This document shows, in pieces, positions 7,980 through 15,089 of a stretch of DNA of 64,000 bases (its first letter is position 1; every line of letters starts with the position of its first letter). The notes under the pieces were generated by a model. It worked only from the letters and a program-made list of their open reading frames with translations. It searched no databases and was not told the origin of the DNA. Position numbers and translations under genes: made by a program. This stretch comes from an uncultured Ruminococcus sp. (GTDB lineage: Bacteria > Bacillota > Clostridia > Oscillospirales > Ruminococcaceae): assembly GCA_910579955.1 (NCBI GenBank), contig CAJTWE010000009.1, forward strand, positions 15,889-79,888, in the 5' to 3' direction.

Positions 7980-8165
7980 TCACGTCCTTTCCTCTGCTTC
8001 AAGTTTTGCAAGAACAGTAGCGGCACCAGTAGCCTGCCATATGAGTTTTTCCTTATTTTCTGGTTTAACCATTCCAAGTGCCTGAAAAAGTTCAATCAAG
8101 TTTTCAGGGCTGACGTTATATTCAGTACATGCCTGCGCAAGTGTCATTTCCATACAAGTTGTCAT
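7980..8165 (-). CDS. hypothetical phage protein (61 aa)
   Basis: The ATG at 8165 (MTTCMEMTLAQACTEYNVSP) is preferred over an upstream TTG. The protein is helical and may contain a short helix-turn-helix-like pattern (TLAQACTEYNVSPENLIELF), so DNA binding is possible but unproven. It is divergent from the zinc-ribbon gene at 8245. Confidence 0.5.
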   Translation of the reverse strand: MTTCMEMTLAQACTEYNVSPENLIELFQALGMVKPENKEKLIWQATGAATVLAKLEAEERT

Positions 8166-8190
8166 GAAATCACTGCCTTTCAAAATATGA

Positions 8191-8219
8191 TTGTATTTCC
8201 TGCTGAATTATGTTATAAT
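8191..8219 (+). promoter_or_regulatory. sigma-A-type promoter for zinc-ribbon gene
   Basis: TTGTAT, a 17-base spacer and TATAAT precede the gene starting at 8245. The -35 differs from consensus at two positions. Confidence 0.6.
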
Positions 8220-8244
8220 TGGAGCAGGAAAGGGGGTGAGATAT

Positions 8245-8520
8245 ATGGCTACAAAAGCAATTATTCGATGCAAAAAGTGCGGCGAAGAATTTCCGATATA
8301 TTGGAGCGAAATGTCACATGATATTATTAAATGCAAAAATTGTTATGCTGCTATGGATCAGTTTATGACCGATCAAGTTTTTGATGCATTTGCAGCAGTT
8401 GTTGATGCAAACAGAGAACTGTGCAAATCGCATTTGGAGAGTGATAACATGCCGTTATTCGAGGTTGATTTTTCCCACACTAATTACATTGAAAATGATG
8501 AATCTGTTATTGATGAGTAA
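8245..8520 (+). CDS. zinc-ribbon protein (91 aa)
   Basis: Start set at MATKAIIRCKKCGEEFPIYW because AAAGGGGGTGAGATAT precedes this ATG. Two CxxC pairs at residues 9-12 and 30-33 form a zinc ribbon; the rest is helical with an acidic C-terminus. It is transcribed toward, and overlaps by 14 bp, the small ORF ending at 8507 on the other strand. Probable regulatory or DNA-associated phage protein; exact role unknown. Confidence 0.6.
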   Translation: MATKAIIRCKKCGEEFPIYWSEMSHDIIKCKNCYAAMDQFMTDQVFDAFAAVVDANRELCKSHLESDNMPLFEVDFSHTNYIENDESVIDE

Positions 8521-8680
8521 ATTCAATTTCTATCAAACGGAGGAAATCGTGTAACATTTTTTCGGAGCGGTCAAGGTTGTTCTCTTTTACCACAACTTTG
8601 AACTGCTCCAAAATTTTTTCAGTTGTTGAAATTCCAATGGTTGATTTTAGACTTTTTATTAAAATTTGGTATTCATTCAT
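8507..8680 (-). CDS. small helical protein divergent from repressor 1 (57 aa)
   Basis: The frame MNEYQILIKSLKSTIGISTT is preceded by AAAGGAGCTTAACAA. It is the first gene read leftward from the 8736-8764 promoter, the position usually held by a cro-like or antirepressor gene. It has no clear helix-turn-helix. Function unknown. Confidence 0.5.
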   Translation of the reverse strand: MNEYQILIKSLKSTIGISTTEKILEQFKVVVKENNLDRSEKMLHDFLRLIEIEFTHQ

Positions 8681-8735
8681 TTGTTAAGCTCCTTTCATTT
8701 TTTTAGAAACACTGTTTTGTTGTTTCCATGATTGT

Positions 8736-8883
8736 ATTATACACCGAAAAGTTAGAATTGTCAATAGAATTTCAACTAAAAAGTTAGAATTGTAGACATG
8801 CACAAATTCGTGTACTAACTTTTTGGCTATTTTAACGAATTAGACTTATAATCATTGACATTGCTAACTTTTTAGTGTATAAT
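8736..8883. promoter_or_regulatory. divergent promoters and repeated operators of repressor 1
   Basis: Leftward promoter TTGACA-N17-TATAAT (8764 to 8736, minus strand) and rightward promoter TTGACA-N17-TATAAT (8855-8883) face away from each other. Both carry the same CTAACTTTT block between -35 and -10. Four copies of this block are seen: near 8747 and 8778 in one orientation, 8815 and 8864 in the other. This is the layout of a lysogeny switch, with the sites as probable operators for the XRE protein at 8910. Confidence 0.75.
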
Positions 8884-8909
8884 AAATTCAAAGAAAGGAG
8901 GTATACACT

Positions 8910-9335
8910 GTGGAACCAAATGAAATTTTAAAAAGTTTACGTGAAAGCAAAAAACTGACAATGAAAGAAGTGTCTGAAAAAACTGGAATGGCAACTGCTC
9001 TCGTTTCAGATTACGAAACAGGTAAAAAGAAATTAGGCCTGAAAGTGGCAATTCGTTTTGCCGATCTTTATAAAGTGTCATTGGACTACCTACTTGGCAG
9101 ACCAGAAGCAAAGCCACCAGAAGACCCGATAATTGCTCTTTGCGATGCGTTCCATCTGCCGGAGCAAGATAGAGCCATTGTCGCTGCATATTTATATATG
9201 AGTGACAAAGACAGAGCTGAATTGCTTCGACTTGTAAAAAAACTTGCAGAATCAGCAGAACCCAAGCCACAAGAAAATACATCAATAGAAGATGTAAAAA
9301 TGACTACAAATAACGAAATTCAAGAAAAGCTATAA
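8910..9335 (+). CDS. XRE-family phage repressor 1
   Basis: The 141-residue protein begins (GTG start) EPNEILKSLRESKKLTMKE and contains a Cro/CI-type helix-turn-helix at about residues 6-62 ending in SLDYLLGRPEAKPP. The C-terminal half is helical and probably dimerises; there is no LexA-like peptidase domain. AAAGGAGGTATACACT precedes the GTG. It is transcribed from the 8855-8883 promoter through its own putative operators, which suggests autoregulation. It lacks an adjacent ImmA; that gene follows repressor 2. Confidence 0.85.
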   Translation: MEPNEILKSLRESKKLTMKEVSEKTGMATALVSDYETGKKKLGLKVAIRFADLYKVSLDYLLGRPEAKPPEDPIIALCDAFHLPEQDRAIVAAYLYMSDKDRAELLRLVKKLAESAEPKPQENTSIEDVKMTTNNEIQEKL

Positions 9336-9387
9336 TCAACAAAGTGATTACTGTTGAAAGCAATACAGAAATTATAATTCCTATCAT
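9304..9387 (-). CDS. putative 27-aa transmembrane peptide
   Basis: The frame MIGIIISVLLSTVITLLIIA is one hydrophobic helix followed by a short charged tail EFRYL. TAAGGAGTTAAT before ATG supports translation. It overlaps the 3' end of repressor 1 on the other strand. Size and shape recall small membrane peptides such as type I toxins, but nothing proves it is expressed. Confidence 0.35.
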   Translation of the reverse strand: MIGIIISVLLSTVITLLIIAFLEFRYL

Positions 9388-9396
9388 ATTAACTCC

Positions 9397-9588
9397 TTAA
9401 ATTTCAGAATTGAAATCATTGATTTCTCCTTTCAAATTAGTCTTTGACTTGCTTTTAGCGCCAACTTTAACGCCCTCAATAAACATCATAACATTTTCTA
9501 AACACGCCTCAGGAACCTCATATACAATCAGTACATTTTCAAGAACATCTTTGATCGCCCTTGTATCAGATGTTGAGTTGGTTGTCAT
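9397..9588 (-). CDS. small phage regulatory-region protein (63 aa)
   Basis: The frame MTTNSTSDTRAIKDVLENVL has a strong site, GAAGGAGGTAAATTGT, before ATG. It is helical with a basic Lys/Ser-rich segment (residues 45-54). It lies leftward of repressor 2 and may be co-transcribed with the 39-aa gene at 9712, though a plus-strand RNA lies between them. No family recognised. Confidence 0.5.
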   Translation of the reverse strand: MTTNSTSDTRAIKDVLENVLIVYEVPEACLENVMMFIEGVKVGAKSKSKTNLKGEINDFNSEI

Positions 9589-9657
9589 ACAATTTACCTC
9601 CTTCTTTTATTCAAAAAATATCTTGCCTTTTTCATTTGTCTGTGATATAATTATAAA

Positions 9658-9740
9658 AGATAGAGTGGCGGCAAGTACCACCCTGTCTTTTGAATTCTGT
9701 TGAAGTCCTGCTTATCGCTCAAGCAGGGCTTTTATTTTTT
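9658..9740 (+). ncRNA. putative ~80-nt antisense/small RNA with own promoter and terminator
   Basis: Promoter TTGCCT-N17-TATAAT lies at 9623-9651. The transcript would start near 9658, form a 9-of-10 paired hairpin (GATAGAGTGG with CCACCCTGTC) and end at an intrinsic terminator, CCTGCTT/AAGCAGG (9707-9727) plus a T-rich run to 9740. No ORF of note is present. The terminator stem overlaps the end of the 39-aa gene on the opposite strand, so the RNA could base-pair with that mRNA. Existence is predicted only. Confidence 0.5.
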
Positions 9741-9831
9741 CCCTTGCCGTCTCAATGCTGTCTGTCGATTCGAGAATTTCAAGCACCAGCTTTAAGAATG
9801 TTATGAGTTCAAATTCTGTCATGCCCTCCAT
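9712..9831 (-). CDS. small helical protein divergent from repressor 2 (39 aa)
   Basis: The frame MEGMTEFELITFLKLVLEIL has AAAGGAGAACATC before ATG and lies directly downstream of the leftward promoter at 9899-9927. It is an amphipathic helical peptide with an acidic first half; no transmembrane segment. It occupies the position of a cro or antirepressor gene. Its 3' end overlaps the small RNA read from the plus strand. Confidence 0.5.
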   Translation of the reverse strand: MEGMTEFELITFLKLVLEILESTDSIETAREKIKALLER

Positions 9832-9870
9832 GATGTTCTCCTTTCTGACACTTGCCGTCTTATTCAAGTT

Positions 9871-10051
9871 TACGCTCGTTTGCGTTTGTTGTAATTATAT
9901 TATACGCTTTTTTGCGTATATTGTCAAGCATTTTTTCATAAAAAGATACACAAATATGCTATTAATGTTTTGTGTAGATTGCATAAATGCGTATATTTCG
10001 AGAAAAATAGCCGATTACACTATTGACAATGTACGCATTTTTGCGTATAAT
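9871..10051. promoter_or_regulatory. divergent promoters and palindromic operators of repressor 2
   Basis: Leftward promoter TTGACA-N17-TATAAT (9927 to 9899) and rightward TTGACA-N17-TATAAT (10023-10051) are back to back. Both spacers contain the palindrome TACGC-N6-GCGTA (9903-9918 and 10032-10047); a third near-copy lies at 9871-9886 and a partial one around 9979-9994. These are the likely binding sites of the repressor at 10084. Geometry matches the first switch, but the operator sequence is different. Confidence 0.75.
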
Positions 10052-10083
10052 AACAGTATAGAATAGAAAAGAGGTGAAAAACA

Positions 10084-10584
10084 TTGGAATTAAAGGATAC
10101 CTTAAAACAAATTCGTGAAAAACACGGTTTAACAAAACGAGAACTGTGCGAAAAAACGGGAATTTCAGAACGTGCGTATCTTACTTATGAGTTCGGAGAA
10201 CGTGAGCCAAAAATCAGTGTGATTCAAAAACTCGCCGATTTCTACGGAGTCACCACAGACTACCTGCTCGGCAGACCAGGAGCAAAACCACCAGAATCTC
10301 CAATAGATGAATTTGCCAGAGCAGAGCGACTAAAAGAATTAGAAAAGATAATCATTAAAGAATATCTTGAATTAGGCAATGAAGAGCGTGAGGCTGTGCT
10401 TGATTTTATACGTAACTGCATAAAAAAAGAAGAAGAGCGAAAAAGTTCACAGGAAACATATATAATCCAACGAGCAGCAAGAGGAAATCCTAATCCAAAC
10501 GCACCAGTTGTAGAAACAGTTGAAATGACTGCTGAAGAAATACAACGAGATCGTGAAAAACCTTTAGAGGACTGGGACTTATAG
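10084..10584 (+). CDS. XRE-family phage repressor 2
   Basis: The 166-residue protein starts at TTG with AGAGGTG upstream and has a helix-turn-helix at residues 4-66 (LKQIREKHGLTKRELCEKTG... VTTDYLLGRPGAKPP). The linker motif after the domain matches repressor 1, so the two are paralogues. The C-terminus is helical and charged. It is followed by a hairpin and an ImmA/IrrE-type peptidase, the classic pair in which the peptidase cleaves the repressor on induction. Confidence 0.85.
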   Translation: MELKDTLKQIREKHGLTKRELCEKTGISERAYLTYEFGEREPKISVIQKLADFYGVTTDYLLGRPGAKPPESPIDEFARAERLKELEKIIIKEYLELGNEEREAVLDFIRNCIKKEEERKSSQETYIIQRAARGNPNPNAPVVETVEMTAEEIQRDREKPLEDWDL

Positions 10585-10597
10585 TCATAAATAAAGC

Positions 10598-10632
10598 AAT
10601 CACCTCTGTGATACAATATCACAGAGGTGATT
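10598..10632 (+). promoter_or_regulatory. 15-bp hairpin that sequesters the immA ribosome binding site
   Basis: AATCACCTCTGTGAT and its exact complement flank a 5-base loop. The 3' arm contains GAGGTGA, the Shine-Dalgarno sequence of the peptidase gene starting at 10637. In read-through transcripts from the repressor the site would be buried. There is no U-tract, so it is a translational control element rather than a terminator (inference). Confidence 0.6.
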
Positions 10633-10636
10633 TATA

Positions 10637-11203
10637 ATGAATTATGGAATTTATAAGAATGCACGAAATGCAAGTTGGCAATGTTTAATTGATTGTCAAG
10701 TATTGGAATTACCGATAAAGGTTGTTCAAATTGCAGCTCGTTATGACATCGTATGCAGAAAATCAAATAAAATTGATTTATGCGGTGCATCAGGAGAGAT
10801 CAAGAGAGAAAATGGCGAAATATGTATATTTACAGATGAAAGCCAAAATGATAGACGTAGACGCTTTACAATTATGCATGAACTGGGGCATTACCTGCTC
10901 GGTCATTTAGGTGATGAGCCATTATCACGTTCAGAACGTGATTGCAATTCCGATGAAGAGAATGCAGCAGAAAGATTTGCAGTTGATATGCTTATGCCAG
11001 CGTGTGTGTTGTGGGGTCTTAATATTCATACACCAGAAGAAATTGCTCGGTTATGTAATGTATCTATGCAAGCTGCTGAAATCCGTGCAAGACGTATGGA
11101 AGTTTTGTATAAGCGCAATATGTTCTTATCTCACCCTTTAGAGCGACAAGTATACGCTCAATTTAGTGATTTTATACAAAACAACAAGCAACATCACGTT
11201 TAA
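10637..11203 (+). CDS. immA: ImmA/IrrE-family metallopeptidase
   Basis: The 188-residue protein has the zinc motif HELGHYLLGH near residues 80-89 and a downstream ENAAERFAVDMLMP that supplies the third ligand. Such COG2856 enzymes cut phage repressors to start induction in ICEBs1-like elements and prophages. It follows repressor 2 at 52 bp with the hairpin-occluded ribosome binding site between them. Confidence 0.85.
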   Translation: MNYGIYKNARNASWQCLIDCQVLELPIKVVQIAARYDIVCRKSNKIDLCGASGEIKRENGEICIFTDESQNDRRRRFTIMHELGHYLLGHLGDEPLSRSERDCNSDEENAAERFAVDMLMPACVLWGLNIHTPEEIARLCNVSMQAAEIRARRMEVLYKRNMFLSHPLERQVYAQFSDFIQNNKQHHV

Positions 11204-11238
11204 TTTAACAGTTTTTGGTTACAGAGTAGTTACAATCA

Positions 11239-11267
11239 TTGAGTTATATGGGAAATAATGCTATAAT
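11239..11267 (+). promoter_or_regulatory. promoter upstream of DUF4041/T5orf172 gene
   Basis: TTGAGT-N17-TATAAT. About 30 bp downstream lies a short ATG frame of four codons (11297) with a GGAG site; shifted by one base it would encode a hydrophobic leader running into the next gene, which may be a decayed N-terminus. Confidence 0.5.
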
Positions 11268-11368
11268 TAAGAAAAACAACTTCAAGGAGTGACAGCATGA
11301 AAAAATTATAGCATTATTTTCAGCATTAATAATATTTATAATTAAAATAAGAAAAGAAGGTGTACAAT

Positions 11369-12736
11369 ATGGGCTTGTTTGGAATAAGTAAAAAAGAAAA
11401 AGAGCTTGCATTTGAAGTGGAGCGACAAGCAACAAAGATAAAATGTCAAATAGAAAGAACTCAGCAGCTGGAATCTGAAAAAAAAGAGTTAGAGGCTGAA
11501 ATTGAAAGATTAAAGCCTTTAGTATGCCCTGAAAAAACATTTCTCGATGAACTGGAAAATAAAATCCAAGAAGAAAAAAAGAACTATGAGAAAATTCTTG
11601 ATGATGAAGAAGAAGCAAAAAAGCAAATCGAACATTTAAAATGGCTACAAAAAGAAAATCGAGCAAAAATTTCAAAGCAAGAAAAAGAGATTATAAAAAA
11701 TGATGCAGAAATTGAAATACAGACATTTGGACTTTACGAGCCAACATACGAATTTGCTAATTCGGATTTATATAAAGAAGAATTAAAAAAAGTTAGAGAT
11801 GAACAAAAAAAGCTTATAACTTTAAAAAAAGCATGTATAGGCAATGCAGCTTATTGCAAAGTAAATGACAGCCAGTCGCAAGGAATAAAGATGCTTAAAG
11901 GTCTGCAAAAGTTACTTTTAAGAGCTTTTAACACTGAATGCGATAATATAGTAGCAAATGTGAAGATTTCAAATTATGACCGTTCCATTGCAAAAATGGA
12001 GAAAGCAAGGAGTACAATCTCGGAATGTTCGTCCAGCTTAAAAATCGAAATAAGTGATGAATACTTAGAATTAAAAAAGAAAGAGCTTTCTCTTGCATTG
12101 GATTTTGCAATCGTGAAACATGAAGAAAAAGAGCGAATCCGTGAGCTGAAAGCTCAGGAACGTGAAGCGGCAAAAGCACAAAAAGAAATTGAAGAAGCAA
12201 GAAAGAAACTTTTAAAAGAGCAAGCACATTATCAAAATGCTATGCAAATGTTGTTATTACAATTAGAGAAAGAGCCAGATAATCAAGACTTAATCGCTAA
12301 GAAAGTGGAGCTTGAAGCAGATATTGCCGATACGCAAAAAGCTATCGAAAACGTTGATTACCGTGAAGCAAATAAACGTGCTGGATATGTGTATATCATC
12401 AGTAATATCGGAGCATTTGGAAAAGATGTTTATAAAATCGGAATGACAAGACGATTGGAACCTATGGATAGAGTAAATGAATTGGGTGATGCTTCTGTAC
12501 CATTCAATTTTGATGTTCATGCTCTGATTTTTACAGAAGATGCACCTGCTCTTGAATCAGCTTTACATAAGGCTTTTGATGATAGAAAAGTAAATAAGGT
12601 AAACACAAGAAGAGAATTCTTTAGAGTGTCACTTGATGAAATCAAAAAAGTAGTACGTGAAAACTTTGACAAAACAGTCGAATGGATTGATTTTCCAGAA
12701 GCAGAACAGTATCGACAGTCTTTAGTTATGAAATAA
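11369..12736 (+). CDS. DUF4041 / T5orf172 (GIY-YIG-like) protein
   Basis: Start set at MGLFGISKKEKELAF with AGAAGGTGTACAAT upstream (455 aa). Residues 5-120 and 215-310 are long coiled coils around a DUF4041-like centre (about 130-210). The C-terminus (about 325-430) is a T5orf172/MUG113 GIY-YIG-type domain: GYVYIISNIGAFGKDVYKIG, MTRRLEPMDRVNELGDASVP, FFRVSLDEIKK. Such proteins occur widely on prophages and integrative elements; nuclease activity is expected from the domain but the role is unknown. It lies between immA and the recombinase. Confidence 0.75.
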   Translation: MGLFGISKKEKELAFEVERQATKIKCQIERTQQLESEKKELEAEIERLKPLVCPEKTFLDELENKIQEEKKNYEKILDDEEEAKKQIEHLKWLQKENRAKISKQEKEIIKNDAEIEIQTFGLYEPTYEFANSDLYKEELKKVRDEQKKLITLKKACIGNAAYCKVNDSQSQGIKMLKGLQKLLLRAFNTECDNIVANVKISNYDRSIAKMEKARSTISECSSSLKIEISDEYLELKKKELSLALDFAIVKHEEKERIRELKAQEREAAKAQKEIEEARKKLLKEQAHYQNAMQMLLLQLEKEPDNQDLIAKKVELEADIADTQKAIENVDYREANKRAGYVYIISNIGAFGKDVYKIGMTRRLEPMDRVNELGDASVPFNFDVHALIFTEDAPALESALHKAFDDRKVNKVNTRREFFRVSLDEIKKVVRENFDKTVEWIDFPEAEQYRQSLVMK

Positions 12737-12742
12737 AAAACA

Positions 12743-12766
12743 GCCCCACCGCAAAAGCAGTGGGGC
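12743..12766 (+). terminator. hairpin between T5orf172 gene and recombinase
   Basis: GCCCCAC/GTGGGGC with a 10-base loop follows the stop codon within 7 bp. The following ATAAATTT is a weak U-tract, so termination may be partial. Confidence 0.5.
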
Positions 12767-12791
12767 ATAAATTTAAGAAAGGAGAACTCTA

Positions 12792-14273
12792 ATGGAAAAG
12801 TACTGTATGTATCTCAGAAAATCCAGAGCAGATGCAGAAGCAGAAGCAAGGGGAGAAGGGGAGACGCTCGCACGTCATGAGCATACTTTGCAGGAACTCG
12901 CTAAAAGGCGGCATTTTCCTATTGTTAAAATTTATCGTGAGATAGTCAGCGGTGACAGTATTGCGTCAAGACCTCAAATGCAGCAGCTTCTTCAAGATCT
13001 TGGGGAAAAACTTTATGACGGCGTTCTTGTAATGGAAATAGAACGTCTTGCAAGAGGAAATACCATAGATCAGGGAATAGTTGCCGAGGCTTTCAAAGAG
13101 TCCGATACAAAAATTATAACACCATCGAAAACTTATGACCCGAACAATGAATTTGATGAGGAATATTTTGAGTTTTCTTTGTTTATGAGCCGCAGGGAAT
13201 ATAAGACGATCAAACGCAGAATGCAGGCAGGACGTGTTGCATCAATTAAAGAAGGAAACTATATTGGTACAAATCCACCTTATGGATATAAAAAAATAAG
13301 TCCTGCTCCTAAAATCCGTACATTGGAGATAGTAGAGGACGAAGCGGCTGTTATTCGCATGATATTTGATATGTACCTTAACGAGAGATTAGGAGCAAAA
13401 GCAATTGCTGCACGTTTGAATACACTTCAAATACAGCCGCAAAAGTCGCCTTGTTGGGAACCAGTAAGCATACGTAAGATTTTGAAGAATCCTGTATATG
13501 CAGGTAAAATTCGTTGGCATACAAAAAGTGACGGAGAAATAATATCGGACGGTTATCATAAAGCGATCATACCGTATGATATATTTTGTGATGTACAAAA
13601 GCGTATTGAAAATAGATCTGTTCCACAAGTACAGTCGGGAACTGAACTTCAAAATTATTATCACGATTTGCTTTACTGCGCCAATTGCGGCCATCAGATG
13701 AGACGAAGACCTGCTAAGAACAGAAAAGGCTATATGCTTTGTTTGCGTAATGAATGCAGAGGAAAGGTGACCTGCTCACCGATAGAGCTTATAGACGAAG
13801 TTGTTATGTCGTCAATACAAATCAGACTAAATGAATTGACGTTATCTGTAAAAGAACATGAAACGGTAAGCAATGTTTCTTCTAATAGTAAGGCAGATGT
13901 AGAAAAGCAGATTGAAGCTGCTCTTATCAAGCTTAAAAATCAAAAAGATAGGTTATACACATTTCTGGAAACAGATGTATATACAGTTGAGGTATTTGTT
14001 GAACGTATGAAATCATTGGAAGAGAAAGAAAAATCGCTTAAATCAGAGCTTGAATCCATAAAATCAGAGAATGAGGAAAACAGTAAAAAGCTTTCACTGG
14101 ATGCTGCAATTATATTTCTACAACAGGTACTTGATGAATTTCACACAGCTACCCCAAAGAGAAAAAATGAACTTCTGAGAAGTGTAATACACCATATAGA
14201 TTATCGAAAGACTCAAAGAATGTGCAAGAATAAAATGCAGTCAGACATGAACTTAGATGTTGTTTTTTTATAA
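12792..14273 (+). CDS. large serine recombinase (prophage integrase)
   Basis: The 493-residue protein begins MEKYCMYLRKSRADAEAEA, with the catalytic Ser at residue 11 of the resolvase domain (1-150, with MEIERLARG). A recombinase domain follows (about 160-270, GTNPPYGYKK, LNERLGAKAIAARLN, ILKNPVYAGKIRW). The zinc ribbon has CANCGHQMRR at about 297 and further Cys residues to about 325, then a coiled coil (365-445) typical of large serine integrases. A good ribosome site, AAAGGAGAACTCTA, precedes the start. It lies at the right end of the element, next to the split cotJC-like gene, as expected for an integrase beside its attachment site. Confidence 0.92.
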   Translation: MEKYCMYLRKSRADAEAEARGEGETLARHEHTLQELAKRRHFPIVKIYREIVSGDSIASRPQMQQLLQDLGEKLYDGVLVMEIERLARGNTIDQGIVAEAFKESDTKIITPSKTYDPNNEFDEEYFEFSLFMSRREYKTIKRRMQAGRVASIKEGNYIGTNPPYGYKKISPAPKIRTLEIVEDEAAVIRMIFDMYLNERLGAKAIAARLNTLQIQPQKSPCWEPVSIRKILKNPVYAGKIRWHTKSDGEIISDGYHKAIIPYDIFCDVQKRIENRSVPQVQSGTELQNYYHDLLYCANCGHQMRRRPAKNRKGYMLCLRNECRGKVTCSPIELIDEVVMSSIQIRLNELTLSVKEHETVSNVSSNSKADVEKQIEAALIKLKNQKDRLYTFLETDVYTVEVFVERMKSLEEKEKSLKSELESIKSENEENSKKLSLDAAIIFLQQVLDEFHTATPKRKNELLRSVIHHIDYRKTQRMCKNKMQSDMNLDVVFL

Positions 14274-14295
14274 GTTTATATGTATAACATGAATA
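14274..14295. other. right attachment junction (attR region)
   Basis: The recombinase stop codon ends at 14273. Homology to the CotJC-type catalase starts by about 14294 (Tyr-Asp-Asn-Lys-Leu-Gln-Tyr-Pro in frame), with a TAA in that frame at 14285-14287. The crossover therefore lies within or just before this stretch. The core cannot be fixed without the left junction, which is outside the window. Confidence 0.6.
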
Positions 14296-14947
14296 TGATA
14301 ACAAACTCCAATACCCCGTTCGCATCAAAAATCCTAACCCTAAGCTTGCTAAGTTTATTATTACGCAAATAGGCGGACCAGACGGTGAACTTGCAGCCTC
14401 CATGCGATATATGCACCAGCGTTATGCCATGAAGCAGGGTAAGGTAAAGGGAATTCTTACGGATATCGCTACAGAAGAACTCGCACACCTTGAGATTGTA
14501 TCAGCTATTATTCATCAGCTCACAGCAGATCTTACACCGGAAGAAATATTGGAAAGCGGTTTTGACACTTATTTTGTAGACCATACAACAGGCGTATATA
14601 CTCAAGGTTCATCGGGCACGCCATTTACAGCAGCATACTTCCAGTCTAAGGGTGACCCTATAACAGACCTTACTGAGGATTTGGCAGCAGAGCAAAAAGC
14701 ACGCAGCACCTATGATAACATTCTAAGGCTGTGTAAAGATCCAGACGTACGTGACCCGATCAAGTTCCTTAGAGAGCGTGAGATAGTTCACTTCCAGAGG
14801 TTTGGTGAAGCATTGCGCAATGTTCAGGACGATCTTAACGCTAAAAATTTCTATTGCTGTAACCCGTCATTTGATAAAAATTGCGGTAAACAAAATAGAA
14901 TGCGTGGGAGAATGAATCAAAATTTCAATAGAAATAACCATATGTGA
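14288..14947 (+). pseudogene. cotJC: cotJC-like manganese catalase, 5' end cut off by prophage
   Basis: In one frame the sequence reads NKLQYPVRIKNPNPKLAKF, then GGPDGELAASMRYMHQRYAM and TDIATEELAHLEIVSAII, with the Glu/His ligands of a di-manganese catalase of the CotJC (spore coat) family. Bacillus CotJC starts MW.YEKKLQYPVKI, so only a few residues and the start signals are missing. The first in-frame ATG is at 14402, which would remove the first metal-ligand helix. The C-terminus is short, with an Asn/Arg-rich tail. The missing start should lie at the left end of the prophage; excision would restore the gene. Confidence 0.8.
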
Positions 14948-14956
14948 TAAATGCAG

Positions 14957-14986
14957 CCGGTCGGAGAAATCTGACCGGTCTTTTTT
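14957..14986 (+). terminator. intrinsic terminator after cotJC
   Basis: CCGGTCGGA pairs with TCTGACCGG around a GAAA tetraloop (one G-U) and is followed by a run of six T. It lies 9 bp after the cotJC stop. Confidence 0.85.
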
Positions 14987-15008
14987 ATGTGAAAATATTG
15001 TGAAAATA

Positions 15009-15037
15009 TTGCAATTACATATTATATATGATATAAT
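15009..15037 (+). promoter_or_regulatory. promoter of the dockerin protease gene
   Basis: TTGCAA-N17-TATAAT in an AT-rich stretch, 52 bp before the ATG at 15090. Confidence 0.6.
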
Positions 15038-15089
15038 ATCTTTATGTGGAAATACTTATATGCAAATCGCTAAATGAAAGGAATAATAT

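Noticed and set aside
8872..9285. 137-codon minus-strand ORF opposite repressor 1
   Set aside because: Antisense shadow; it would overlap the operator region and has no ribosome binding site.
11244..11675. 143-codon minus-strand hydrophobic ORF opposite the DUF4041 gene
   Set aside because: Apparent hydrophobicity comes from reading Lys/Glu-rich coiled-coil codons in antisense (Phe/Leu); no start signal.
14402..14947. Complete 181-aa manganese catalase starting at ATG 14402
   Set aside because: Homology extends about 36 codons upstream of this ATG and no ribosome binding site precedes it, so the gene is better described as 5'-truncated.
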